NCBI GenBank assembly: GCA_003165615.1
Contig: PLWR01000257.1
Span: 1 to 18,024, forward strand
Origin: Acidobacteriota bacterium
GTDB taxonomy: Bacteria > Acidobacteriota > Terriglobia > UBA7540
DNA: 18,024 nucleotides
Direction of reading: 5' to 3'
Below, piece after piece: positions 8,261 to 15,619 of the stretch. Both the position numbers and the translations under genes were made by a program. The notes beneath the pieces were generated by a model that made no database searches, had not been told where the DNA came from, and saw only the letters and a program-made list of their open reading frames with translations. The number at the start of each line of letters is the position of its first letter. Position 1 is the first letter of the stretch.

Positions 8261-8358
8261 ACGGTTTATGTCATTCATAAACGCGACCTCGTCATGGATC
8301 ATCTGATCTGCGAGTTCGTGCAGGCGCTGTATGAATGCTTCGTCAGTAAGGGCTGAGC

Positions 8359-10629
8359 TTACTTCGTCATGCGAATCAGCGTGGGATAATCTTTGATGAG
8401 TATTCCCTTGAAAGTAGTCCCCTTGCCATCTGAGTTGAAGGTCAGTTTTTGCTCGGTCCCGTTCAGGACGTCGATCACCCACGCCTCTTTCGCCCTCACT
8501 TGTGGAACTGAGACATCACTCGCTGTCTCCACAATCCCATCAGTCGTATCCCCGGGGATGGTGGCGGCCAACATCAACTCTTCCTCGCCACGCTGGAAGG
8601 TGAAAACGATGAATGGTCCTGCGCTGCTGAAGTTAACCGGGAACTCCTCTGCCTTCCAGCCCTCCAGAACAGTGCACAGAGTCCGGAAAGCATAGTAGGC
8701 GCTTCCCGGTTGGGCGCCGGTGAGAGTCTGCGAGGGAACGGTTACGCCGAGCAATGACTGGCCCACTGAGGACGCGGTAAAATAAGTGTTGCAAACAAAA
8801 GCCAGCATATTGAGCCCGGCGTGTCCCACAAGATTCTGCGCAACATACTTGGCACGCACCATTTCGGAGTCGCCATAATAGTATGAAAAGCGAGGCTCAT
8901 CTGGATCGAGCGCGCGAGGACCGGGAGGGTACATCACCCAACTATAAACTTCGCTGGCAATGTAGATTCCTTTGTAGCCGAGCGCATTACAATCTTTGAT
9001 CGCCTGGCGGTTTTCTTCCCAATAGAATTTCTTGAGGTCATCGAGGGTCAAGCCAGCGTCAACCTGGGTGTTCGGATGCGAGCCGACCGCATCGGGCATC
9101 AACAAACGCAAGTCACTGGGTGAGGCTTCCTTGATTAATTGTTGCAGGACTCCCGTAAATTGCGACATCCTGCCGACGCCGACCATGATGCGCGCCTGCG
9201 GGTAGATCTTCTTGATCGTGAAAACGGTCTTCGAATAGACATAACTCGGACCCGCCCACTCGTTGCCAATCTCAAAGTAGGCGACCCGGTCCTTGAAGTG
9301 CCGGACCATGAACTCGATATAGCGCAGGTAGCCTTCGAACATCTCAGGAGTGTCCCAGCACCAACCCGGGAAGTCGTAATAGATGTTGTTGAGTTCGTAA
9401 ACACGGGCCCGCTTCCAGTCAACCTTGCGCCCCTGATAAAGAAAATGAGCCTTCACGTCAAGATTCATGATGACGTTGATGCCGTTCGCATGAAAGTTTG
9501 AGACCGTCTGGTCAGCGATCGGATCCACTTTCATCGTGCCCAGGGGACGTTCGACGTAGTTCCAGGTGTAGACGCCCGTGTCCGCACCGACGCGAACATA
9601 TTTCAAACCCAGATCGTATTGGAGAGGTTCATAGAGTATCTGCTGGGTTAAACGGTCGTGGTCCTGAAGGTGAGCCGTGGATGAAGCCGTTACCCCGGCG
9701 CCTCGTGAAATGAGAGCGAGGTTTCTGTGCTTGGAGTCCCATACCTCCACGCCTCCGAGGGAAAAAGCGTAGCCAACGTACTTGTCCATCTGCCGCTTGA
9801 AGTTCCGTCCGGTGATGAGGATCTGTTTGGCGCGCCGCGCCGCAAACTCGATGATCGTTCCCCCGGGCAAACTCTCAAGAAACCGCGGCTGGTTTGAATT
9901 CTGCGGGGTTGGCTCGGCCACAATTTCCGCGGGTCCGGACTCATTGCCGGAAAAGGTCTTGCTCTCGTAAACTGTCTCCCAGTGCCAGGCGTCGCGGCTG
10001 ACTTGAATGGTAAGCTCATTCGGCAGCGCCTTGCCGGCCCATTTGTGGAATTCCTGCCTGTCCCGTAACTTCCCTGCCGCCCATCGCTCCGCTCCGGCGA
10101 AGTCCTGGCTGCAGACAAGGACAACGGCCGTAACCGACGTTTCCTCCGGCAGATCGATGCGAATCCATTCGGGACGGGCATCGGGAATCTGGCTGCCGAA
10201 GCTGCACCATATTGTGTTGGGGTCGCCGTCGATCAGGTGAATGGGCAATGCCGGTTCGCAGTCATTCCACATCGTGCGCGGCCCCGGCTCCGGCATCGTG
10301 GCTCCAAAGGGATTTTCCTTGATCTCCCAGGACTTCTTGGGCTTGATCTTGATTCTTGGGCTGGTGTTTCCATTTTGCATTACGACATCGGGCAGCACGT
10401 CAGGACTGACGCCATAGAGAAAGACGATGTTACCCAAAGAGTACACCGGCACCCCGTCAGCGTAAGCCTCTACCGTCGCGTAATCTTCAAAGTCAGGACT
10501 AACCCCTGTCGTGAGCTCAACCTTTTGTTTCGCCCGAAGCGAGCCAAACTCACCTGGGATTACCGTAGTAGCAACTGCCCCTGCTCCCCCGGTCTGCAGA
10601 AAACGACGACGTGTTATTTTGGCTTTCAT
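8359..10629 (-). CDS. Tat-exported clan GH-A-like glycosidase with discoidin-like region
   Basis: The 756-residue product starts at ATG 10629 behind GGGGAGGAG (10636-10644). Its N-terminus, MKAKITRRRFLQTGGAG, carries a twin-arginine export motif. Residues about 115-300 look like a split F5/8 type C (discoidin-like) sugar-binding region (IHLIDGDPNTIWCSFGS, WIRIDLPEETSVTAVVL, VGYAFSLGGVEVWDS). About 335-620 is a TIM barrel. YFEIGNEWAG (451-460) supplies the NE pair of clan GH-A with predicted acid/base Glu457, and GIYIASE (554-560) supplies a predicted nucleophile Glu560. A C-terminal beta domain (about 670-750) ends the protein. The pattern resembles GH39, GH5 or GH79 relatives, but I cannot assign a family, so the substrate is unknown. 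It lies upstream of, and in the same direction as, the alpha-galactosidase, separated by about 1 kb. Confidence 0.75.
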   Translation of the reverse strand: MKAKITRRRFLQTGGAGAVATTVIPGEFGSLRAKQKVELTTGVSPDFEDYATVEAYADGVPVYSLGNIVFLYGVSPDVLPDVVMQNGNTSPRIKIKPKKSWEIKENPFGATMPEPGPRTMWNDCEPALPIHLIDGDPNTIWCSFGSQIPDARPEWIRIDLPEETSVTAVVLVCSQDFAGAERWAAGKLRDRQEFHKWAGKALPNELTIQVSRDAWHWETVYESKTFSGNESGPAEIVAEPTPQNSNQPRFLESLPGGTIIEFAARRAKQILITGRNFKRQMDKYVGYAFSLGGVEVWDSKHRNLALISRGAGVTASSTAHLQDHDRLTQQILYEPLQYDLGLKYVRVGADTGVYTWNYVERPLGTMKVDPIADQTVSNFHANGINVIMNLDVKAHFLYQGRKVDWKRARVYELNNIYYDFPGWCWDTPEMFEGYLRYIEFMVRHFKDRVAYFEIGNEWAGPSYVYSKTVFTIKKIYPQARIMVGVGRMSQFTGVLQQLIKEASPSDLRLLMPDAVGSHPNTQVDAGLTLDDLKKFYWEENRQAIKDCNALGYKGIYIASEVYSWVMYPPGPRALDPDEPRFSYYYGDSEMVRAKYVAQNLVGHAGLNMLAFVCNTYFTASSVGQSLLGVTVPSQTLTGAQPGSAYYAFRTLCTVLEGWKAEEFPVNFSSAGPFIVFTFQRGEEELMLAATIPGDTTDGIVETASDVSVPQVRAKEAWVIDVLNGTEQKLTFNSDGKGTTFKGILIKDYPTLIRMTK

Positions 10630-10635
10630 CTGGAA

Positions 10636-10644
10636 CTCCTCCCC
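10636..10644 (-). promoter_or_regulatory. Ribosome-binding site of the GH-A-like gene
   Basis: GGGGAGGAG on the minus strand, six bases before ATG 10629, picks the start that begins the Tat signal over the in-frame start 16 codons upstream. Confidence 0.75.
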
Positions 10645-11010
10645 GTTTGCCTGTGAACTTGGGCGTGAAGATAACACGGAAATCTATCGAACGCTCTTTC
10701 GATGTTCTTACCGTGAAGTCATGATGCGAACTAAGCTGTGATGTGAACGTATAGTCCGCGATTTCCATTTTGGGTTCCCGAGCAGCTGTCGGCACACTCA
10801 CAAGCTTTTCATTTTCGAGTCCTGAGCAGAAATCAAAGCATTCTCGCGGAGCTGACCTGACCGAGCTTTTGTACCAACCCAAGGGAGAGAGTCTACATCA
10901 GCTTGGGGCTGTGAAACTGGATTATGCCCAGGACTCATCTGCTTGGGGAGAGTACGCACGCTCCCCTGACACCTTCCAAGACCAACCCGGAGCTTCAACG
11001 CAGCGAGGCG
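10645..11010. other. Upstream region of the GH-A-like gene, no gene recognised
   Basis: About 370 bases between the ribosome-binding site of the GH-A-like gene and the PHP-like relic. Open frames here show no similarity I recognise. The minus-strand promoter of the GH-A-like gene should be inside, but no box pair stands out. Confidence 0.4.
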
Positions 11011-11313
11011 GGCGGCCATCAACACCAGGGATGGGTTTGGAATGCCTGGCAGAAAGGTTACAAGCTGGGAGTTCAGGCCAGCTCCGACCATATTTCCACC
11101 CACTGTTCCTACAGGTGCGTGACTGCGGAAGAAGGCACGCGCGAAGGATTGCTGGATGCCATGCGCCGCCGCCACTGCTACGGTGCAACCACCAATATCA
11201 TTCTGGATTTTCGTTTGCGGAATGAATCCACCGAATATCTGATGGGTGACGAAGCACCCACTCGAGTCATCCCAACTTTGGTGGTGAAGGTGGTAGGCGC
11301 CAATTCCATCGCC
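11011..11313 (+). pseudogene. PHP/DUF3604-like protein, internal fragment
   Basis: The frame encodes GGHQHQGWVWNAWQKGYKLG, VQASSDHISTH, TAEEGTREGLLDAMRRRHCY, GATTNIILDFRLRNESTEYL and PTLVVKVVGANSIA. This is the C-terminal block of large secreted PHP-domain/DUF3604-like proteins common in Acidobacteria and Planctomycetes, in which SSDHxSTH carries metal-ligand-type residues. Intact proteins are several hundred residues long and begin with an HLHT-like motif, which I do not find upstream. Similarity fades after 11313, and the frame then only overlaps the end of the phosphatase gene antisense. It is the only relic next to the solute operon, lies on the opposite strand, and is therefore a trace of an older arrangement. 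Confidence 0.62.
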
Positions 11314-11398
11314 CAGCGGCGGTCGAGGTCCTCGTGGCAGGTGAAGAAGAAGTTCGTTAACCGTGACGCACCGCAGCTTGACGCTGCCCCGCCAGCCC

Positions 11399-12241
11399 TT
11401 ATCCCCGCAGCAGGCACAGCACGGCGCGGTTCCAGCCTTGCGGACCGACGCCGCCAGCGCGCCGAGCAGTAGGCACCGCCTCTGAAGTCTCCGCATCATA
11501 GCGGCCGCCGGGCCGGGCCACGAGAACCGGCACGGTGACGGCTCGCAGCATGGGGATGTCATTGGGGCTGTCACCTAATCCCACCGCACGCACTGGCGAA
11601 CCGCAAAGGCGCTCGAACCACGCCCTCAATCGCCGCACCGCAATTCCCTTGTCGTTGGCGCCCATAAGGTGAAAGAAGCGGCTGCCCCGGGCGGTACGCA
11701 AGCCCCGCCGACGGATCTCGGCGCGCAGGCGAGGCCATGCGCTCCGGTCGCCCTCCAATATGATGAAGGCTTCATCGAACTCGCGCCGACGCGCGCGACG
11801 CGCCGCGGTCAACTCCAGTCCCGTCCGCTCCGCCACCTCGCGTGCCGGCATCTGGCTAAATCCCCGCACCGATACCCGGGCGCGCCGGGCGGCAGTGCGC
11901 AGGGCGGCAACCAACACCGGGTACGGTGTTCCCAAGGCCACCCGGTGCCAGCCTCGACCGGCCCGGGTAGCATCGGCAATCCGAAAAGGGAAGTACCCCG
12001 CGGGCACGTAGATAGCGCCGCCGTTCTCCACTACGAACGGTTCTCGCCGCTCAAGCTTACCGAGGAGAGGCAGAACTTCAGCACGGGTCTTACTGGTGAC
12101 AATTACCAACGGCCGCTGCCGCCGGGCCAGCCCCCTCAGCGCCGGGCGGGCAGCCATCCAGGCGTAGGTCCGATGGTCCAGCAGCGTGCCGTCGAGGTCA
12201 GTAAAGAACACCTGATTCGCCGGCACCCGGTGACAAGCCAA
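11399..12241 (-). CDS. mpgP: HAD-IIB phosphatase, mannosyl-3-phosphoglycerate phosphatase type
   Basis: The 280-residue cytoplasmic enzyme should remove phosphate from a glycosyl-3-phosphoglycerate, the last step of compatible-solute synthesis. HAD motif I is FFTDLDGTLLD (12-22; nucleophile Asp15, acid/base Asp17), motif II VIVTSKTR (46-53), the family block FVVENGGAIYVP lies at 69-80, REFDEAFI (153-160) follows in the cap, Lys198 is in GANDKGIAV, and motif IV is GLGDSPND (221-228). Length and motifs fit the MpgP family, but natural substrates within it include mannosyl-, glucosyl- and mannosylglucosyl-3-phosphoglycerate, so the symbol names the family, not a proven substrate. The start is TTG 12241 with AGGAGG (12247-12252) five bases upstream; the stop codon of the preceding gene overlaps that site, so translation is probably coupled. 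The protein is unusually arginine- and alanine-rich, matching very high local G+C. Confidence 0.85.
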   Translation of the reverse strand: MACHRVPANQVFFTDLDGTLLDHRTYAWMAARPALRGLARRQRPLVIVTSKTRAEVLPLLGKLERREPFVVENGGAIYVPAGYFPFRIADATRAGRGWHRVALGTPYPVLVAALRTAARRARVSVRGFSQMPAREVAERTGLELTAARRARRREFDEAFIILEGDRSAWPRLRAEIRRRGLRTARGSRFFHLMGANDKGIAVRRLRAWFERLCGSPVRAVGLGDSPNDIPMLRAVTVPVLVARPGGRYDAETSEAVPTARRAGGVGPQGWNRAVLCLLRG

Positions 12242-12246
12242 GGCAG

Positions 12247-12252
12247 CCTCCT
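12247..12252 (-). promoter_or_regulatory. Ribosome-binding site overlapping the upstream stop codon
   Basis: The minus strand reads TAGGAGG: the TAG (12253-12251) ends the channel gene and AGGAGG is the site for the TTG start of the phosphatase at 12241. The overlap decides the TTG start and implies translational coupling. Confidence 0.8.
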
Positions 12253-12958
12253 ACAGGTGGTGGATCTGGTCCTCAGCCTCGGGCTTGGCCTGCGGCCGGA
12301 ACTGCGACTGCAACAGTTCGCGCGCCAAGTCACGTCCGCCTAAGCCGAAGGCAATGGCGCCCGTCGTCACGACCCCGCCAAAAAGGATGGCGAAGGTAAC
12401 AATAATCGTGGTGCGGCTTATCCCCAATTCGTCGAGAGCGGCCACGATCGTCAGCACCACAATGAAAAAGCGTGTCAAGCCGGCCAGCAGCCGTGCGGCA
12501 GGCATACCCGCGTTGACTGCGGCGATCAGGACGCTTCGCCCCAGGAAGCGGCTGATCAGGGTGCCGACCACCAGAATCACGAGCGCCGCCAGGAAATGCG
12601 GGAGGTAAAGGAAGAACCGCTCCACCAGGTTCCTGGTCAACGGTGTGCCGAGAGCGTTCAGACCTGCCAGCAGCGCTGTGAGAATGACGATTCCCTGCAC
12701 GACCTGGCCTGCCAGGTAGGAGCAGGAATGCCCGAAGCCTATGCGCTCGATCTCCTGGCCCACGCCGAGCCGGCCACAGAGACGGTCGAAGCGCAGCGTC
12801 CGCAGCACGCGATAGACGACCTCCTTGGCGAGCCAACCCACCAGCAATCCCAGGAGGACAAGAACCAGCATCCCCAGCAAGCTCGAGAGGCTGGTCAACG
12901 CCTGCCGGCCCAGTTCGCGCAAGGGCGCGAGGATCGCCTGATCCCAAAATGATTTCAT
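12251..12958 (-). CDS. Small TM-helix mechanosensitive-channel-like membrane protein
   Basis: The 235-residue inner-membrane protein has hydrophobic segments at about residues 22-43, 79-99, 113-135, 155-175 and 180-205. The last is followed by GAIAFGLGGRDLARELL. That motif and the repeated pattern are those of the conserved TM-helix (CmpX-like) proteins usually annotated as mechanosensitive ion channel family. The soluble beta domain and cytoplasmic cage of true MscS channels are absent. The C-terminus is a short charged tail. The start is ATG 12958 behind GAGGTGAGG, preferred over an in-frame ATG 12 codons earlier that would overlap the upstream gene. It sits third in the solute operon, five bases after the second glycosyltransferase and nine bases before the phosphatase. 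A role in releasing solute or sensing tension is inferred from that position. Confidence 0.78.
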   Translation of the reverse strand: MKSFWDQAILAPLRELGRQALTSLSSLLGMLVLVLLGLLVGWLAKEVVYRVLRTLRFDRLCGRLGVGQEIERIGFGHSCSYLAGQVVQGIVILTALLAGLNALGTPLTRNLVERFFLYLPHFLAALVILVVGTLISRFLGRSVLIAAVNAGMPAARLLAGLTRFFIVVLTIVAALDELGISRTTIIVTFAILFGGVVTTGAIAFGLGGRDLARELLQSQFRPQAKPEAEDQIHHL

Positions 12959-12963
12959 GATCC

Positions 12964-14250
12964 TCACCTCTTTTCTGAAGCCCCGAGTGGCCACTGACTG
13001 ATCAGTGTCGGCTTCAAATGCTCGTAAACAAGGCAGAGCCTTTCGATCCTCTCCTCCACCTGGGACGCGTCTTCGTGTTCCGTCTGGCGCGCAAAGGAAG
13101 CAACCCAGCCGAGATAGAGAGGCGTGACTGATTTCACCAGATGCTCGCGGTCAAGTACGCGCCGGTGATAGGCCAGCGCGAAACTGTAAATAATCGTCAC
13201 CCAGAGTTCGTCCGGCAGCGCGAACCGCTCATCGGGCAGCGCCGCACACACCTGCAACTCGTGTAACTGCGCCGGCAACATCAGCCGCTCATAGACCGGA
13301 AGCAGATCGCGCACCGCCTGGCGGAAGGTACCCACCATTCGGGCCCCGTTGATGGGCACCGGCTCGAGGCCCACCTCGAAGCGGAATCCAAGAATGGGTG
13401 TGGGGCGAGAGCCGTCCAGCCCCGACCAAACGCCGGCGTAGGTTTCCATCAAGCTGAAAACCGAGCCCACCACCTGGACCAGCATAGCGCTCAGGTCCGA
13501 ACCCGGGTCCTTGGCATCATGAATCTTGGCGCCCAGGTAGGACTGGCAAACCTTGAAGTCCTCTGCCAGGGCGGTGGTGGTCATCCAGATGTCGATGCCG
13601 TAGCGGGCTACGTCCGTGTGCCAGACGTCGCGCGTGAGAAAGTGGCGCGCCAGGCGGCCTGACATGCCGAATTCCCCGCCGATGGGTTGCCGCACGCGCA
13701 CGCCATAGAGGGCCCGCGTGAGCGGATAGACAATGCTGTTGGTGATGGTCCCGTCGTACTTGTGGCGCTTATAGTACGGGGCGACGTAGTCGTACTCGAG
13801 GTCCAGCACAGGGCGCAGCAGCAAGTCGATCCATTCGGGAGTGATGCTGCGCAGGTCGGCGTCAACCACCGCGCAGGCCCGCGCCTGGAGTAACTCGACC
13901 ACACGGAAAATCGTGCGGAAGGCGCTCCCCTTGCCGGGAAGGCCTTGGTACGGTGTGGCCAGGCGGTGCACCGGGTAGAGAGGATGCTGCACGAGCAGCA
14001 GCGCGCGGGTGTCCATGGTCGTCCCCAGCACCGCCTCGCGCGTGCCGTCCTTTGAGCCGCCGTCGGAGTTGACGATCAACGCGCGGCGATCGGGGAAATA
14101 CTTCAACAAGCCCGCGTGGGCCGCCTGCACCACGTGGCTGATGGTCCGCGCGTTGTTGTAACTGGGGATGCCGACGACGATGTCCACCGAGCCCGCGGCA
14201 TGGAGTTGTTGCCTGACCTGATCCGTCAGAATCTCTTCCGGCACGAGCAC
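12964..14250 (-). CDS. GT2-fold glycosyltransferase, candidate MGG-phosphate synthase
   Basis: The 428-residue cytoplasmic enzyme has a GT-A fold: VGIPSYNNARTI (26-37), a VNSDGGSKDGT block (60-70), GLPGKGSAFR (103-112) and the metal-binding VVDADLRSI (128-136, Asp130/Asp132). A long region follows (QPIGGEFGMSGRLARHFL, YGIDIWMTT, GAKIHDAKDPG) that resembles GDP- or UDP-sugar transferases of the solute-synthesis type. The C-terminal 150 residues are helical. It is neither a GT55 nor a GT78 enzyme that I recognise. Directly after GpgS and before an MpgP-type phosphatase, the best candidate is a second sugar transfer onto glucosyl-3-phosphoglycerate, as MggA does in mannosylglucosylglycerate synthesis. 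Starts: GTG 14250 is used here; GTG 14244, with AAGG five bases upstream, is an equally good or better alternative. The gpgS stop lies only five bases upstream. Confidence 0.82.
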   Translation of the reverse strand: MLVPEEILTDQVRQQLHAAGSVDIVVGIPSYNNARTISHVVQAAHAGLLKYFPDRRALIVNSDGGSKDGTREAVLGTTMDTRALLLVQHPLYPVHRLATPYQGLPGKGSAFRTIFRVVELLQARACAVVDADLRSITPEWIDLLLRPVLDLEYDYVAPYYKRHKYDGTITNSIVYPLTRALYGVRVRQPIGGEFGMSGRLARHFLTRDVWHTDVARYGIDIWMTTTALAEDFKVCQSYLGAKIHDAKDPGSDLSAMLVQVVGSVFSLMETYAGVWSGLDGSRPTPILGFRFEVGLEPVPINGARMVGTFRQAVRDLLPVYERLMLPAQLHELQVCAALPDERFALPDELWVTIIYSFALAYHRRVLDREHLVKSVTPLYLGWVASFARQTEHEDASQVEERIERLCLVYEHLKPTLISQWPLGASEKR

Positions 14251-14255
14251 CTTCC

Positions 14256-15185
14256 CTAAGTGTTGTCGGCCTCGACGGCTTCGTCCAAACGGGCAAAGAT
14301 ATCCGGCACCGCCGCCACCACGCGGTTCCAGTTCGGGATCAGCGGGGCCCCGAGCGGGTCCGCCAGATAACTTTCGGCCGCCAGGCGCACGCCGTGCGCA
14401 AAGGCATGTACGGCCTGTTCCTCAGCGTGCCGGTCGAAGGCCAAGCCATTGAGCATGGCGTCGGCGTGGTAATTCACAATCGTGTCTTCCGCTGTGCGGA
14501 TATACTGCGCCTGAAGCGCCCGGAAGTGCCCTTCCGAAAGCAGTACCCCCTCGGCCGCCAGCGTGCGAAACAGCGTCTTCGTAATCTCCAAGGTCATGCG
14601 CAGCAGGCGCGTTGCTCGGCCATACATCCGGTCGCCCACCCGCGCGTAATAACCCTTGGAGAAGGCAAAGTCGATCCGAATGTCGGCGACGGGATAACAG
14701 AGACGCGCCAGCATTTCCCGCGAGTAATTGACGATGTCACAGTCGTGCAGGGCGATGATCTTTGAGTGGCCACCCGCCAGTACATACCCGTAGGCCAGCC
14801 AGCAGGAGCGCCCCTTGCCGTCGCCGCCCACCGAGAGGCCCACCGCCTCCAGATCCCGGTACATCTTCTGAATGCGCGGGCCGTCGTTCCAGATCACGCG
14901 CACATTCGGATGCACGCCGGCCACCCGGCGTCTGGCCTCGGCAAACTCGTGCGCTTCCGCCTTGCCCAACGTGACGAGGACCTGATTAAGATAGGGAACT
15001 CGGGAAATCTCCTCGAGGATGGCCGGCATGGCGGACCCTTCGAATTCGGAGTAGAGGGCAGGCAAAACCAGCGCGATCGGCTGAACACTCTTGAATTCGC
15101 AAAGGTCCTTTTCCATTGACTCCAGAGGACGGCCACCCAGCCGGTGCAGAGTGGCCAAAACACCCGTTTGGTAGAAATCGGCCAT
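14256..15185 (-). CDS. gpgS: Glucosyl-3-phosphoglycerate synthase, GT81 type
   Basis: The 309-residue enzyme is predicted to transfer glucose from a nucleotide donor to 3-phosphoglycerate, the first committed step of glucosylglycerate-type solutes. The N-terminal ADFYQTGVLATLHRL and VLPALYSEFEGSAM (40-53) match the GT81 family seen in cyanobacteria, planctomycetes and Persephonella. Donor and metal motifs are NDGPRIQ (100-106), GDGKGRSCWLAYGY (121-134) and ALHDCDIVNYS (145-155, with the DxD at 148-150). TAEDTIVNYHADAMLNGL and the following helices belong to the acceptor side of the family. Length fits well. The start is ATG 15185; a G9 tract (15193-15201) lies in the leader. It is the first gene of a four-gene operon with the second glycosyltransferase, a channel-like protein and a phosphatase. 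Confidence 0.82.
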   Translation of the reverse strand: MADFYQTGVLATLHRLGGRPLESMEKDLCEFKSVQPIALVLPALYSEFEGSAMPAILEEISRVPYLNQVLVTLGKAEAHEFAEARRRVAGVHPNVRVIWNDGPRIQKMYRDLEAVGLSVGGDGKGRSCWLAYGYVLAGGHSKIIALHDCDIVNYSREMLARLCYPVADIRIDFAFSKGYYARVGDRMYGRATRLLRMTLEITKTLFRTLAAEGVLLSEGHFRALQAQYIRTAEDTIVNYHADAMLNGLAFDRHAEEQAVHAFAHGVRLAAESYLADPLGAPLIPNWNRVVAAVPDIFARLDEAVEADNT

Positions 15186-15192
15186 GCCTCCA

Positions 15193-15201
15193 CCCCCCCC
15201 C
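15193..15201 (-). repeat. G9 homopolymer in the gpgS leader
   Basis: Nine consecutive G on the transcribed sense strand, eight to sixteen bases before the ATG of gpgS, flanked by GA on one side and TGGAGG on the other. The closest GGAGG is only one base from the start, so the effective ribosome-binding site may be GAGGGG at the tract's edge. Tract length would set the spacing. Confidence 0.8.
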
Positions 15202-15619
15202 TCAGGCAGAAAGTTCCTGAAAACAGACCTCTGACCGTCGCTAAGGCATCACCCGTGGGCAGGTAGAATCCGCTCACCCGCGCCAGCGTAACGCACTCTT
15301 CCGCAGCGAAATTCAGGCGGCAACACTTCCCTCTCCTCCGGCTGAGGAACCACGAGTTTCGCTATAGACTCTCCCCAGGCGTCTCGTGGGTTGCTCTAAA
15401 ATCCTTCGAAAGATACGCCCATAGTGGCCCATTAGCCAAGCGAATTCGGCGCGGAATCAGCAGCCCTCACGCCCGGCAGCCGCGACCCTGTGCTCACCGC
15501 AAAAAGATGACTGCTCCCGCCAGCGGCGACTCGCCCTGGAATAGTTCGGTTTCCTTTCATTTGGTCCGGATCAATCGCCCTCCCATGCAGGAATGATCAA
15601 ACACGCATCTTCTCCCCGT
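15202..15619. other. Intergenic leader of the solute operon
   Basis: About 420 bases between the end of the GH63-like gene and gpgS. It must carry the operon promoter and any osmotic control sites. The minus strand has TATAGC at about 15365 and a purine-rich stretch further down, but no pair I would call a promoter. No tRNA, small ORF or hairpin-plus-T-run terminator was convincing. Confidence 0.45.

Larger units (their letters stand above)
7365..8358. other. Long intergenic stretch, about 1 kb, no conserved gene recognised
   Basis: All reading frames are short or lack recognisable similarity. It must contain the promoter of the alpha-galactosidase gene on the minus strand and the 3' region of the GH-A-like gene, but I cannot point to convincing boxes. 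A short plus-strand frame at 8165-8260 with a plausible ribosome-binding site is listed separately. The region may hold further decayed genes. Confidence 0.5.

Noticed and set aside
8340..8362. GTAAG...CTTAC short inverted repeat at the end of the GH-A-like gene
   Set aside because: The stem is only five base pairs, with no T-run, so it is too weak for an intrinsic terminator.
8255..8482. 75-codon minus-strand frame at the end of the GH-A-like gene
   Set aside because: Its first half is an out-of-frame shadow of the glycosidase; only the last 34 codons are outside it, too little to call a gene.
10798..11574. 258-codon minus-strand frame
   Set aside because: It overlaps the phosphatase gene in another frame and lies antisense to the PHP-like relic; its composition is not protein-like.
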